Shown here: positions 1-8,352 of the stretch, one piece after another
How the letters are laid out: every line of letters starts with the position of its first letter
Position numbering within the stretch: position 1 is the stretch's first letter
NCBI RefSeq assembly: GCF_023272795.1
Contig: NZ_CP096829.1
Location: 1,736,001 to 1,800,000 of the forward strand
Direction of reading: 5' to 3'
DNA length: 64,000 nt
Source: Flavobacterium humidisoli
GTDB lineage: Bacteria; Bacteroidota; Bacteroidia; Flavobacteriales; Flavobacteriaceae
The notes under the pieces: model-generated
The model's input: the letters and a program-made list of their open reading frames with translations, nothing else
Told to the model about the DNA's origin: nothing
The model's database searches: none
Program-made: the position numbers and the translations under genes

Positions 1-59
1 ATTTCGTTCCAGTCTTCATAGCATGGTTCAGGAATGCTGATTTTATAATTTCTTTCCAT
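1..59 (-). CDS. Partial paralog of the TonB-C protein (5' end only)
   Basis: Only the first 19 complete codons lie in the window; the gene continues past the left edge. Read on the minus strand from the ATG at 57-59 it begins MERNYKISIPEPCYEDWNE, which matches the start of the next gene (139-1104) except Tyr for Ser at residue 14. The DNA around the start is also duplicated. This is therefore the downstream member of a tandem pair. Function unknown; by analogy with its neighbour it probably has a short cysteine-containing N-terminal domain and a TonB-like C-terminus, but that part is not visible here. Confidence 0.75.
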   Translation of the reverse strand, partial: MERNYKISIPEPCYEDWNE

Positions 60-88
60 ATTCAGATATCAAAGATTAAATGTAATAA
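1..88. repeat. Direct repeat copy A (duplicated gene start)
   Basis: Bases 1-88 match 1046-1133 at an offset of 1045 with only a few substitutions. The repeat covers the first codons of the two paralogs and about 30 bases of their leader. The period equals one gene plus spacer, so it marks a tandem gene duplication. The partner copy is at 1046-1133. Confidence 0.9.
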
Positions 89-138
89 ATAATAAGCACA
101 AGCAATTTTTTTATAGAAAATCTATTAAAATTAGTCAT

Positions 139-1104
139 TTATGGTTGTAGACTTAATTGTGTTTGTTCCTGACTTTCACCAGTTTTAACAATTTGCATGG
201 TCGTAATTTTTGAAAATTTTCTCTTTCTTTTTTTTGGATTTAAAGTGTCGAGTTCAAGTGTGATAGGTAGATTGTAAAAAGTTCTAACTTTCCTTCCCGC
301 GATTTCGCCCGGAGTCCATTTTATAGATTTTTCCAAAACTCGAATAGCTTCTTCCCCAGTTCCAAAACCAAGATCTTCAATAGTTTTTATTTCATTTAGT
401 TTTCCGTCTTTTTCAATAACAAAAGACATTTTGATAACTCCGGTAGACTTTTTTAACTCTTTGGGTATTTTAAATTCAGATTTAAAAGCTTCGTAAAATA
501 CATTTATTCCTCCAGGGTAATCAGGTATGACATCAATTGACACACTTCCATAGACGGTATTGTCTTTATAAATATCATTATTGGCTATCGTTTCTCCGCA
601 TTCTGTTTTTACGAAAGAAAAGGATTTTTTGCTTTTTAAAGGAGAGCCATTTTTAGATTTTGTTTTGCTAACGGTTGTTGGTTTAGTAGTGATTACTTCC
701 TGCTTTTCGTTAGATTGAGTTTTTAGAGAAGGAGAATTTTCAATTATTTCAATTTTCTCGATTTTTTGTTTGTTCCCTTCTTTGTTCTGACAGCTAAATA
801 AAGTGCTTCCCATTGCAATAAATAAAGCCAGTAAAAACATTTTATGAAAATGCGTTTGTGTATAAAGCACCTTACTGGGAATTTGGATTGTTATCGAATC
901 AAGTTGAGATTTTTTAAATTTTCCACATATTTTATTGCCTTGATTGCTAACAATGTATTGCTGAATTTCTTCTGGAAGCATAGAACTAAAATCAACAACA
1001 GTTTTAGAGCAGCTCATGCAGAAACGGCCATTTTCATTTGGCGTCATTTCGTTCCAGTCTTCAGAGCATGGTTCAGGAATGCTGATTTTGTAATTTCTTT
1101 CCAT
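139..1104 (-). CDS. TonB C-terminal domain protein with cysteine-rich N-terminus
   Basis: 321 residues. The N-terminal part (about residues 1-80) has a CMSC motif near residue 29 and a later ICGKF cysteine, a spacing that could bind a metal. A single hydrophobic segment follows (about 88-105, ending LFSC), then a low-complexity Lys/Ser/Thr linker. The C-terminal part (about 190-290) resembles a TonB C-terminal domain: PDYPGG, a GVIKMSFVIEKDGK strand and a W-T-PG motif. This suggests an inner-membrane protein reaching into the periplasm. It differs from classical TonB, which has no cytoplasmic cysteine domain. A near-identical copy starts just downstream at the window edge. Flavobacteria commonly carry families of such proteins, but the partner is unknown. 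Gene call sure, function not. Confidence 0.8.
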   Translation of the reverse strand: MERNYKISIPEPCSEDWNEMTPNENGRFCMSCSKTVVDFSSMLPEEIQQYIVSNQGNKICGKFKKSQLDSITIQIPSKVLYTQTHFHKMFLLALFIAMGSTLFSCQNKEGNKQKIEKIEIIENSPSLKTQSNEKQEVITTKPTTVSKTKSKNGSPLKSKKSFSFVKTECGETIANNDIYKDNTVYGSVSIDVIPDYPGGINVFYEAFKSEFKIPKELKKSTGVIKMSFVIEKDGKLNEIKTIEDLGFGTGEEAIRVLEKSIKWTPGEIAGRKVRTFYNLPITLELDTLNPKKRKRKFSKITTMQIVKTGESQEQTQLSLQP

Positions 1105-1133
1105 ATTCAGATATCAGAGATTAAATGTAATAA
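1046..1133. repeat. Direct repeat copy B (duplicated gene start)
   Basis: Partner of the copy at 1-88. It includes the start codon and first codons of the 139-1104 gene and its leader up to about 29 bases upstream. Similarity stops at about 1133, close to the tadA leader, so the leader was duplicated together with the gene. Confidence 0.9.
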
Positions 1134-1164
1134 AAATAAGTTCTAAAATCCTATTTTTGCAATT

Positions 1165-1608
1165 ATGATAAATCCTTTTACAGACGAATATTTTATGAAA
1201 AAAGCTTTGCAGGAAGCTGAAATGGCTTTTGAAAAAGGCGAAATTCCTGTTGGCGCTGTAATTGTTGTTGCCGATAAAGTAATTGCAAGCAGTCATAATT
1301 TGACCGAATTATTAAATGATGTTACAGCTCATGCTGAAATGCAATCTATCACAGCGGCAGCAAACTTTCTAGGCGGAAAATACTTAAAAGACTGTACGCT
1401 TTATGTAACTCTTGAACCCTGCCAAATGTGCGCCGGGGCTTTGTATTGGAGTCAGATTTCTAAAATTGTTTTTGGCGCACGTGACGAACAACGCGGATTT
1501 TTGAATATGGGAACAAAACTGCATCCTAAAACAACTGTTGTTTCTGGCGTAATGGCAAACGAAGCTGCCGATTTAATGAAACGCTTTTTCTTGGAAAGAC
1601 GCAAATAA
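1165..1608 (+). CDS. tadA: tRNA-specific adenosine deaminase TadA
   Basis: 147 residues, normal length for the family. The enzyme converts A34 to inosine in the anticodon of tRNA-Arg(ACG). Zinc-site motifs are intact: His56-Ala-Glu58 (TAHAEMQ) and Pro-Cys86-Gln-Met-Cys89. The GEIPVGAV and TLEPCQMCAGAL blocks are typical of TadA rather than of cytosine or guanine deaminases, though a nucleoside deaminase paralog cannot be fully excluded. The ATG at 1165 gives the usual N-terminus ahead of the FMKKAL helix. A TATTTTTG hexamer-like -7 element lies only 6 bases before it (1152-1159), so the mRNA may be nearly leaderless, or that match is fortuitous. The next gene follows after 11 bases. Confidence 0.92.
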   Translation: MINPFTDEYFMKKALQEAEMAFEKGEIPVGAVIVVADKVIASSHNLTELLNDVTAHAEMQSITAAANFLGGKYLKDCTLYVTLEPCQMCAGALYWSQISKIVFGARDEQRGFLNMGTKLHPKTTVVSGVMANEAADLMKRFFLERRK

Positions 1609-1619
1609 TTTCAAATAGC

Positions 1620-2252
1620 ATGACAGATTTTTCCACAATAAAAAAGCTATTTGGTATTACAGAACTAAATGGTTTTACAAATGATGAAATTCAGGTTGTA
1701 AAAGATGTCTTCGGACAGCTTCCAAAAGTTTTTATTGATTATTATATTGAATTAGGTAAAATCCAAAACTTAAATCAAACGCAAGATTCTCTTGTAATTC
1801 ATGAAAGATTTCAATTCTACAATCACAATGATTATCTGATATTTTATACCGAAAACCAGCACGCTTGTGTTTGGGGAATTCATAAGGATAATTTGTCAAA
1901 TCCCAATCCGCCCGTTTATATGAGTTATGACGAAAAAGAATGGAATTTGGAAACCGAGACTTTGACAGACTTTTTTACTGCAATGGCTTTTCTTCAGGCT
2001 AGTTTTGCATTAAAATTTACTGCTGAATGTTTTTATGAAATAGACAATGAAGGGCTAAACTTTATTGTTGAGAATTATAAAAATAAAGGTGTTTCTTTTA
2101 AAAATTGGGAAGATGGAATAAATTTCTATGGAAATTATGATGATGATGTTATTGTTGTAATGAGTAATAATCAGCTTTTTTATTCCTCAAAGACAGAAGA
2201 AGATTTTCTAGCCATGGATAAAGTGCTTTCAACTATAGGCGAAGAGCTTTAA
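1620..2252 (+). CDS. SMI1/KNR4 (SUKH)-like protein
   Basis: 210 residues, soluble, no signal peptide. The N-terminal half follows the SUKH pattern: a helix ending LPKVFIDYYIELG, then a strand and a QHACVWGIH core followed by NPPVYMSYDEKEW. SUKH proteins are best known as immunity proteins against contact-dependent toxins, but many are isolated housekeeping-like genes. Here it sits 11 bases behind tadA, probably in the same transcript, and no toxin gene is adjacent. Assignment rests on pattern recognition only; role unknown. Confidence 0.6.
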   Translation: MTDFSTIKKLFGITELNGFTNDEIQVVKDVFGQLPKVFIDYYIELGKIQNLNQTQDSLVIHERFQFYNHNDYLIFYTENQHACVWGIHKDNLSNPNPPVYMSYDEKEWNLETETLTDFFTAMAFLQASFALKFTAECFYEIDNEGLNFIVENYKNKGVSFKNWEDGINFYGNYDDDVIVVMSNNQLFYSSKTEEDFLAMDKVLSTIGEEL

Positions 2253-2427
2253 GATAGCTTCAAAACTTCAACAAAAGTTAAATAGTTATTACTGCGGAAT
2301 TTTCTTCTTAAATAAAATGAAAAATAGTTTACTTTTATCTTAAATTAATTCTGGTTTTTGCTTTGTGAATCTTAATAAAGTAAAAAGAATTGATTCTCCA
2401 TTTGTTAACCATTAACTGTAGATAAAA

Positions 2428-5400
2428 GTGAAAGTAAAAGGTTTCAGTCTCGTATTTTTTGTGTTTTTTATTTTTCAATCCTGTGGCAGAAAATCGGCTG
2501 CAGATTTCAATTCCGATTTTTCATTATTCAAAGATTACATTACCAGTTTTACGGGCGGAATCGTTTCTTCTGATTCTGACATTCGTGTGGTTTTAGCTTT
2601 TGATAAAAACGATTGGAAACCAAATCAGGAATTAGACGATGATTTGTTTGATATTTCGCCAAGTGTCCACGGAAAAGTCATAGCGCTTTCAACCAATACG
2701 TTAGCTTTTATTCCGGAGAAAAAACTCAAAATGGGAACAGAATATCAGGTAACTTTAAACTTAGATAAACTGACTGCCATTCCAAAAGAGAAAGAAAAAG
2801 AACTTTCTAAATTTAACTTTACGGTTAAGACGGTTAAACAAGATTTTACTATCAATACTGGCGATATTCAATCGTACAGTAAAGAATACCAATATTTAAA
2901 CTGCGTTTTAAAAACAGCCGATAATATTGACCTTGAAACTGCTCAAAAATTGGTTGAAGCGAAGCAGAAAGGAAATAATCTTAAAATTAAATTTGAGAAA
3001 GTAGCGGGTCCTGCTAAAGAATTTCGTTTTATAATTGATAGTATTCAACGTCAATCAGAAGCTTCTACTTTAGAAATTATCTATGATGGAAATGATGTTG
3101 ATATTGATCAAAAAGGGCAAATCGATTTCCCGATTACGAGCATCAACGAATTTAAAGTTATAAAAGTTGAAGTTCCAGACGGAAACAATCAGCAGGTTTT
3201 AATTAATTTCTCTGAGCCTTTAGAAAAAGGTCAGGATTTTGCGGGATTGGTTTCGATTCAAAACACCAATAATCTGAAATTTTCTACCCAAGGAAATTTA
3301 CTTAAAGTATATTTTACAAACCAAAATGCTTCTAAAAAACAAGAACCTGTAGCAGTAGCAGTGCAAGAGCCAGTTGCAGTTGCAGTAGATTCGGCTGCGG
3401 TTATGGTTGACTCAGCAGCGGTTGCCGTAGATTCCGCCGCGGCAGTAGTAGAAGAAGCTGTTGAATATGTGCCAGACGAAGAACCAGAACAAGTCGTTAC
3501 TGGCGAACTATTATTGGAAGTTTTTCAGGGAATCGAAAGCCAATATGGTAAAAAACTGGAAAACAACTACAGCGAGAAGATTTCTTTTGATCAGATAAAA
3601 CCAAACATTCGTTTTGTTAAAAATGGTACAATTCTGCCAAGTTCCAACAATTTAAAACTGAATTTTGAAGCTGTAAATCTAAGTGCGGTAGATGTAAAAG
3701 TATACAAGATTTACAAAAATAATATTCTGCAATTCCTTCAATACAATGAATTAAACGGCGGACAAAATCTCAAGAAAGTAGCACAGCCAATTGCTAAGAC
3801 CGCTTTAAATTTAAGGGAAAGCACACTTGTAAATCTGGCCAAATGGAATACGTATGCCTTAGATTTATCTAAAATTATCAAACCCGAACCAGGAGCGATT
3901 TATAGAGTTGAATTTGTTTATAAAAAGAAATATTCGCTTTACAAATGTGAAACATCAGAAGGAAATGACGATGAAGCTGAGGAAGAAGAAGTGGATGAAA
4001 ACGACGTAAACTACAGTGGAAACTCCTACGACGATTATTACTATTATGATGATTATGATTGGAGAGAAAGCCAAGATCCTTGTACAGGTTCTTATTATTA
4101 CAATGCTCGAATTGCAACCAATATTCTAGCATCAGATTTGGGAGTTATTGCCAAAAGAGGAGAAAATAAATCGTATTTGTTTGCTGTAAATAATATTGTT
4201 ACAACCGAACCTGTTTCAAATGCAAGAGTGGATTTATACAATTTTCAACAGCAAAAAATAGCAACAGAAGCTACAAGCAGTGAAGGTATTGCATCTTTCC
4301 AATTGGATAAATTCGCATACTTTGCCATTGTTACTTTAGGCGATCAGTCGACTTATGTGAAGTTGGATGACGGACTTTCGTTATCGGTAAGTAATTTTGA
4401 TGTTGCGGGTGAGACTTTACAAAAAGGATTAAAAGGATTTATTTACGGAGAAAGAGGCGTTTGGCGTCCTGGAGATAATTTGTATTTGTCATTTATTTTG
4501 AATGATGCTGCGAATAAATTGCCGAAATCGCATCCAATTAAATTCAGATTAAATGATCCGAATGGTAAAACGGTTTATCAAACGGTTCAAAAAACGAACG
4601 ATTTAAATCATTATGCTTTTACAGTTCCAACAAATCAAGATGCACCAACAGGAAATTGGGAAGCAATGGTAAGCGTTGGAGGAGCTAAATTCTATAAGAG
4701 CATTAAGATTGAGACGATCAAACCAAATCGTTTAAAAATCAAGAATACTTTTAGCAGAAAAACACTTTCGGCTTCTTATCCAAACACGGACAATCTTGAG
4801 GTAACATGGCTTCACGGTGCAATTGCTAAGAATTTGAATGTAGAAATGCAGGCTAAATTCTCTCAGCAAGCAACCACTTTTAAAGGCTATGAAAAATATA
4901 CTTTTGATGATTTAGCTCGCCAATTCAGTACAGAAGAAATTAATGTTTTCTCTGGAAAATTAAATGAAAACGGAAAAGCATCGGTAAATATTCAGCCAAG
5001 ATTGCAAGGTCAGGCACCAGGAATGTTACGCGCTTCATTCATTACAAAAGTATATGAAGAAGGAGGAGATTTTAGTACAGATGTGATGTCGACAACTTAT
5101 TCTCCGTACAAAACTTATGTAGGGTTGAAAACGCCTGAACTAAACAAGTACAGCATGCTGGAAACGAGAACAAATAATCGTTTTGAAGTGGTGACGGTCG
5201 ATGAAAACGGAAGACCAAAATCGGTTCGCAATCTCGAAGTAAGAGTTTACAAAGTAGATTGGAGATGGTGGTGGGATTCTTCGAGTGATAATTTATCAAA
5301 TTATAATTCTTCGAATGCAACGACTTCATATAAAACCTTTGTAATCAATACGGATTCTAGCGGAAAAGGAAGTTTCCAATTTGCTTTGACAGATGAAGAA

Positions 5401-8115
5401 TGGGGGCGCTACTTAATTCGTGTTGCCGATCAGCAAGATGGTCATGCAACTTCTTTGACCGTAAATATCGATTGGCCAATCTGGTCTGGAAAAACACGTA
5501 ATAGAGATGCTTCAACAGCTAATATGTTAGTATTTTCTACCGATAAAAAAAACTATGCAGTTGGAGAAAAAGCACAGATTTCTTTCCCGTCAAGCGAAGG
5601 CGGACGTGCTTTAATTTCGATCGAAAACGGATCAAGAGTTGTACAGACTATTTGGGCTGAAACTAAAAACGGAGAAACAAAAGTTGAGGTTCCGATTACG
5701 GGAGCAATGGCGCCAAATGTATATTTTAATATTACCTTATTACAGCCTCATGCTTCGACCAAAAACGATTCGCCAATTCGTATGTACGGAATTGTTCCGA
5801 TTGAAGTGGTAGATAAAAATACCATTTTGGCACCAACCCTAAATATGCCTGATGTTTTGAGGCCGGAACAGCCGTTTACAGTAAAGGTAGGCGAGAAATC
5901 AGGTAAAGAAATGACGTATACAATCGCAGTTGTCGATGAAGGGCTTCTGGATTTAACTCGTTTTAAAACACCAAATGCCTGGGATAGTTTCTATGTTCGT
6001 GAAGCATTAGGAGTAAAAACATGGGATGTTTATGATGATGTAATAGGGGCTTATGGCGGAAAAATAAACCAGATTTTCAGTATCGGTGGTGACCAGGATT
6101 TAGGAGGCGGAAAAGCTAAAAAGGCTAACCGTTTTAAACCAGTTGTACTGTATTACGGACCATTTAAATTAGGAAAAGGGGAAACAAAATCACATCAGTT
6201 AAAACTGCCAAAATATATTGGTTCGGTTCGAACAATGGTTGTCGCGGGAGATGCGAATACCAGCGCTTATGGTAGTGTAGAAAAAGCAACACAGGTCAAA
6301 AGTCCGTTGATGGTTTTGGCTTCGTTGCCGAGGAAAATTTCGCCATCAGAAAAAGTAACGCTGCCTGTAACAGTTTTTGCAACTGAAAACAAAATCAAAA
6401 ATGTTTCGATTCAGGTAAAAACCAGCAACGGACTGAAAGTAATGGGAAGTGCGGTTCAGAGACTAAATTTTGCACAGCCAGATGAAAAAATGGCGTATTT
6501 TAATTTGGTTGTAGGCGCGGCTACTGGAATTGCAAAAGTTCAAGTAATCGCAACATCTGGAAGTGAGAAATCAACTTATGATGTTGAAATCGACATGACG
6601 AATCCAAATCCGGTTACGAGTACTTTTACAGATGTTGTTTTAACGCCAAATAGTACAAAGACAATTTCATGGAAAACTTTTGGTATTGCTGGAAGTAACA
6701 AAGCCAGACTCGAAGTTTCGTCTATGCCGTCAATGAACTTGAACGGAAGATTGCAATTCTTGATTCAGTATCCTCATGGATGCGTAGAGCAGACGACTTC
6801 GTCAGTTTTCCCACAATTATATTTAGGGGATGTGGCAGATATTGATGCGAAACGCAAAGATCTGATTCAGAAAAATATTGCGGCCGGAATTGCAAGATTG
6901 GGTAATTTCCAATTGTCAAATGGCGGAATGCCTTACTGGCAAGGAAATGCAATTGCTGACGACTGGGGAACTTCTTATGCTGGACATTTCTTAATTGAAG
7001 CAGAGAAAAAAGGATATGTATTGCCAATTAATTTCAAATCAAAATGGCTGTCTTATCAGCAGAAAGAAGCGAAACAATGGCGTTTTGAACCGAAATACGG
7101 AAATGATTTAGCTCAGGCGTATCGTTTATACACTTTAGCTTTAGCAGGAAATGCCGATTTATCTTCAATGAACAGATTGCGAGAAACAAAAGGAATTTCA
7201 AATGAAAGCATGCTTCGTTTAGCTGCAGCTTATGTTTTAGCAGGACAAAAATCGGCGGGGCAAAGTTTGTTTTTAAGAACAAGCATTGATGGAAGCTCAG
7301 ATGAGTACAGTTATTACTATTATGGTTCAAGCGAAAGAAACAGAGCAATGGCTTTAGAAACAATGCTTCTTTTAGATCAGAAACAAAAGGCGTTTGTTAC
7401 AGCGACAAAATTAGCTAAAGAAATGTCGGCTAATCAGTGGATGAGTACACAGACAACCGCTTATTGCTTGTATGCAATGTCGAAATTTGCCGTGAGCAAT
7501 GGTCCAAAAGGAATCAATATTCAGTTTAGTAAAAACGGAAAAGGAGAGACAATAAACACAAGCAAATCGGTTGCAGACCGCAGTTTGTCTGTAGCTTCTG
7601 GCACCAACAGCATTACGTTGAAAAACAATAAAGCCAATACGGTGTATGTTCGTGTATTGAACACAGGAATATTACCTATCGGACAAGAAAATGCAATTCA
7701 AAGTGATGTTACCGCTTCTATTGTTTTCAAAAACAGAAAAGGAAGCGTAATCAATGTTTCAAGAATCAATCAGGGAACTGAATTTGTTGCCGAGGTTACC
7801 ATTAAAAACCAAAGAGGAGAAAGTGTTCAAAACGTAGCATTATCGCAAATTCTGCCTTCAGGATTCGAAATTGTAAATACTCGTTTTACCGATTATGGAG
7901 ATGCTGTAAATAATATTGCAGATTATATTGATATTAGAGATGATAGGACTAATTTCTATTTCGGAATGAAAGCAAGAGAAACTAAAGTTTTCCGTATTTT
8001 GCTAAATGCATCGTATTTAGGAAATTATTACCTGCCAGGATTACAATGCGAAGCAATGTACGATAATACATTCTTAGCTAGAACAAAAGGATTCTGGGTT
8101 GAGGTTGTGAAGTAA
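2428..8115 (+). CDS. Bacterial alpha-2-macroglobulin family lipoprotein
   Basis: 1895 residues. GTG start; the N-terminus is a lipoprotein signal with Cys19 (FQSC). The protein has the many beta-domain layout of bacterial alpha-2-macroglobulins: an MG2-like block near residues 670-770 (YGERGVWRPGDNLYLSF) and a C-terminal helical thioester domain with PHGC1452-VEQ, which satisfies the CxEQ thioester motif. It likely traps proteases at the cell envelope. It is directly followed by pbpC; the same pairing is known in many Gram-negatives (yfhM-pbpC of E. coli) and suggests protection and repair of peptidoglycan. Odd: a repetitive Val/Ala/Asp insert (about residues 306-345) and a second acidic, tyrosine-rich insert (about 514-550), neither expected in the family. 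Confidence 0.9.
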   Translation: MKVKGFSLVFFVFFIFQSCGRKSAADFNSDFSLFKDYITSFTGGIVSSDSDIRVVLAFDKNDWKPNQELDDDLFDISPSVHGKVIALSTNTLAFIPEKKLKMGTEYQVTLNLDKLTAIPKEKEKELSKFNFTVKTVKQDFTINTGDIQSYSKEYQYLNCVLKTADNIDLETAQKLVEAKQKGNNLKIKFEKVAGPAKEFRFIIDSIQRQSEASTLEIIYDGNDVDIDQKGQIDFPITSINEFKVIKVEVPDGNNQQVLINFSEPLEKGQDFAGLVSIQNTNNLKFSTQGNLLKVYFTNQNASKKQEPVAVAVQEPVAVAVDSAAVMVDSAAVAVDSAAAVVEEAVEYVPDEEPEQVVTGELLLEVFQGIESQYGKKLENNYSEKISFDQIKPNIRFVKNGTILPSSNNLKLNFEAVNLSAVDVKVYKIYKNNILQFLQYNELNGGQNLKKVAQPIAKTALNLRESTLVNLAKWNTYALDLSKIIKPEPGAIYRVEFVYKKKYSLYKCETSEGNDDEAEEEEVDENDVNYSGNSYDDYYYYDDYDWRESQDPCTGSYYYNARIATNILASDLGVIAKRGENKSYLFAVNNIVTTEPVSNARVDLYNFQQQKIATEATSSEGIASFQLDKFAYFAIVTLGDQSTYVKLDDGLSLSVSNFDVAGETLQKGLKGFIYGERGVWRPGDNLYLSFILNDAANKLPKSHPIKFRLNDPNGKTVYQTVQKTNDLNHYAFTVPTNQDAPTGNWEAMVSVGGAKFYKSIKIETIKPNRLKIKNTFSRKTLSASYPNTDNLEVTWLHGAIAKNLNVEMQAKFSQQATTFKGYEKYTFDDLARQFSTEEINVFSGKLNENGKASVNIQPRLQGQAPGMLRASFITKVYEEGGDFSTDVMSTTYSPYKTYVGLKTPELNKYSMLETRTNNRFEVVTVDENGRPKSVRNLEVRVYKVDWRWWWDSSSDNLSNYNSSNATTSYKTFVINTDSSGKGSFQFALTDEEWGRYLIRVADQQDGHATSLTVNIDWPIWSGKTRNRDASTANMLVFSTDKKNYAVGEKAQISFPSSEGGRALISIENGSRVVQTIWAETKNGETKVEVPITGAMAPNVYFNITLLQPHASTKNDSPIRMYGIVPIEVVDKNTILAPTLNMPDVLRPEQPFTVKVGEKSGKEMTYTIAVVDEGLLDLTRFKTPNAWDSFYVREALGVKTWDVYDDVIGAYGGKINQIFSIGGDQDLGGGKAKKANRFKPVVLYYGPFKLGKGETKSHQLKLPKYIGSVRTMVVAGDANTSAYGSVEKATQVKSPLMVLASLPRKISPSEKVTLPVTVFATENKIKNVSIQVKTSNGLKVMGSAVQRLNFAQPDEKMAYFNLVVGAATGIAKVQVIATSGSEKSTYDVEIDMTNPNPVTSTFTDVVLTPNSTKTISWKTFGIAGSNKARLEVSSMPSMNLNGRLQFLIQYPHGCVEQTTSSVFPQLYLGDVADIDAKRKDLIQKNIAAGIARLGNFQLSNGGMPYWQGNAIADDWGTSYAGHFLIEAEKKGYVLPINFKSKWLSYQQKEAKQWRFEPKYGNDLAQAYRLYTLALAGNADLSSMNRLRETKGISNESMLRLAAAYVLAGQKSAGQSLFLRTSIDGSSDEYSYYYYGSSERNRAMALETMLLLDQKQKAFVTATKLAKEMSANQWMSTQTTAYCLYAMSKFAVSNGPKGINIQFSKNGKGETINTSKSVADRSLSVASGTNSITLKNNKANTVYVRVLNTGILPIGQENAIQSDVTASIVFKNRKGSVINVSRINQGTEFVAEVTIKNQRGESVQNVALSQILPSGFEIVNTRFTDYGDAVNNIADYIDIRDDRTNFYFGMKARETKVFRILLNASYLGNYYLPGLQCEAMYDNTFLARTKGFWVEVVK
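3343..3444 (+). repeat. In-frame tandem repeats inside the macroglobulin gene
   Basis: Two 24-base units (3343-3390, each EPVAVAV plus Q or D) run into three 21-base units (3382-3402, 3403-3423, 3424-3444) coding A/M-VDSAAV/A. The units keep the protein repeat but differ at many third codon positions, so the repeat is old or maintained at protein level. Confidence 0.75.
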
Positions 8116-8352
8116 AATTTATTAGTTACAGATTTCACAGATTAAAATGATTTTTGAAAAGCAGATAAAAGAATCTGTGCTAATCTGCGAAATCTGTGGC
8201 TAAAAAAAACTTAGCAAACTTTGAATCAAAATAAGTTTCTCGCAGATCAAGCAGATAAAATAAATCTGCCAAATCTGCTGAATCTGCGAGAAAAAAAACT
8301 TAGCGAACTTCGCGTATACTTAGCGACTTTGCGGTTAAAAAAAAAACAAGTA
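8116..8352. repeat. Intergenic repeat block between macroglobulin gene and pbpC
   Basis: The spacer is built from phrases rather than unique sequence: ACAGATT/AATCTG-CAGATT words (8125-8200), a hairpin with arms CTCGCAGATCAAGCAGAT (8239-8256) and ATCTGCTGAATCTGCGAG (8273-8290) pairing at 16 of 18 positions, then CTTAGCGAACTTCGCG and CTTAGCGACTTTGCGG words (8297-8335). Phrases like these recur between genes in Flavobacterium genomes. One frame happens to be open through this block, which lengthens pbpC artificially. Confidence 0.7.

Noticed and set aside
844..1146. Plus-strand frame opposite the TonB-like gene
   Set aside because: Shadow; reads through the duplicated leader.
1152..1159. TATTTTTG as a firm tadA promoter
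   Set aside because: No TTG at -33, and the start codon would be at or before the transcript start; mentioned only as a possibility.
1620..2252. Immunity gene of a toxin system
   Set aside because: SUKH-like fold is plausible, but there is no polymorphic toxin or secretion-linked gene next to it.
3878..4132. Minus-strand open frame inside the macroglobulin gene
   Set aside because: Shadow of the acidic, tyrosine-rich insert; no start context or family likeness.
8221..8352. N-terminal extension of PBP1C
   Set aside because: The residues come from the intergenic palindrome and AACTT phrases; the membrane anchor and family start lie after the TTG at 8353.
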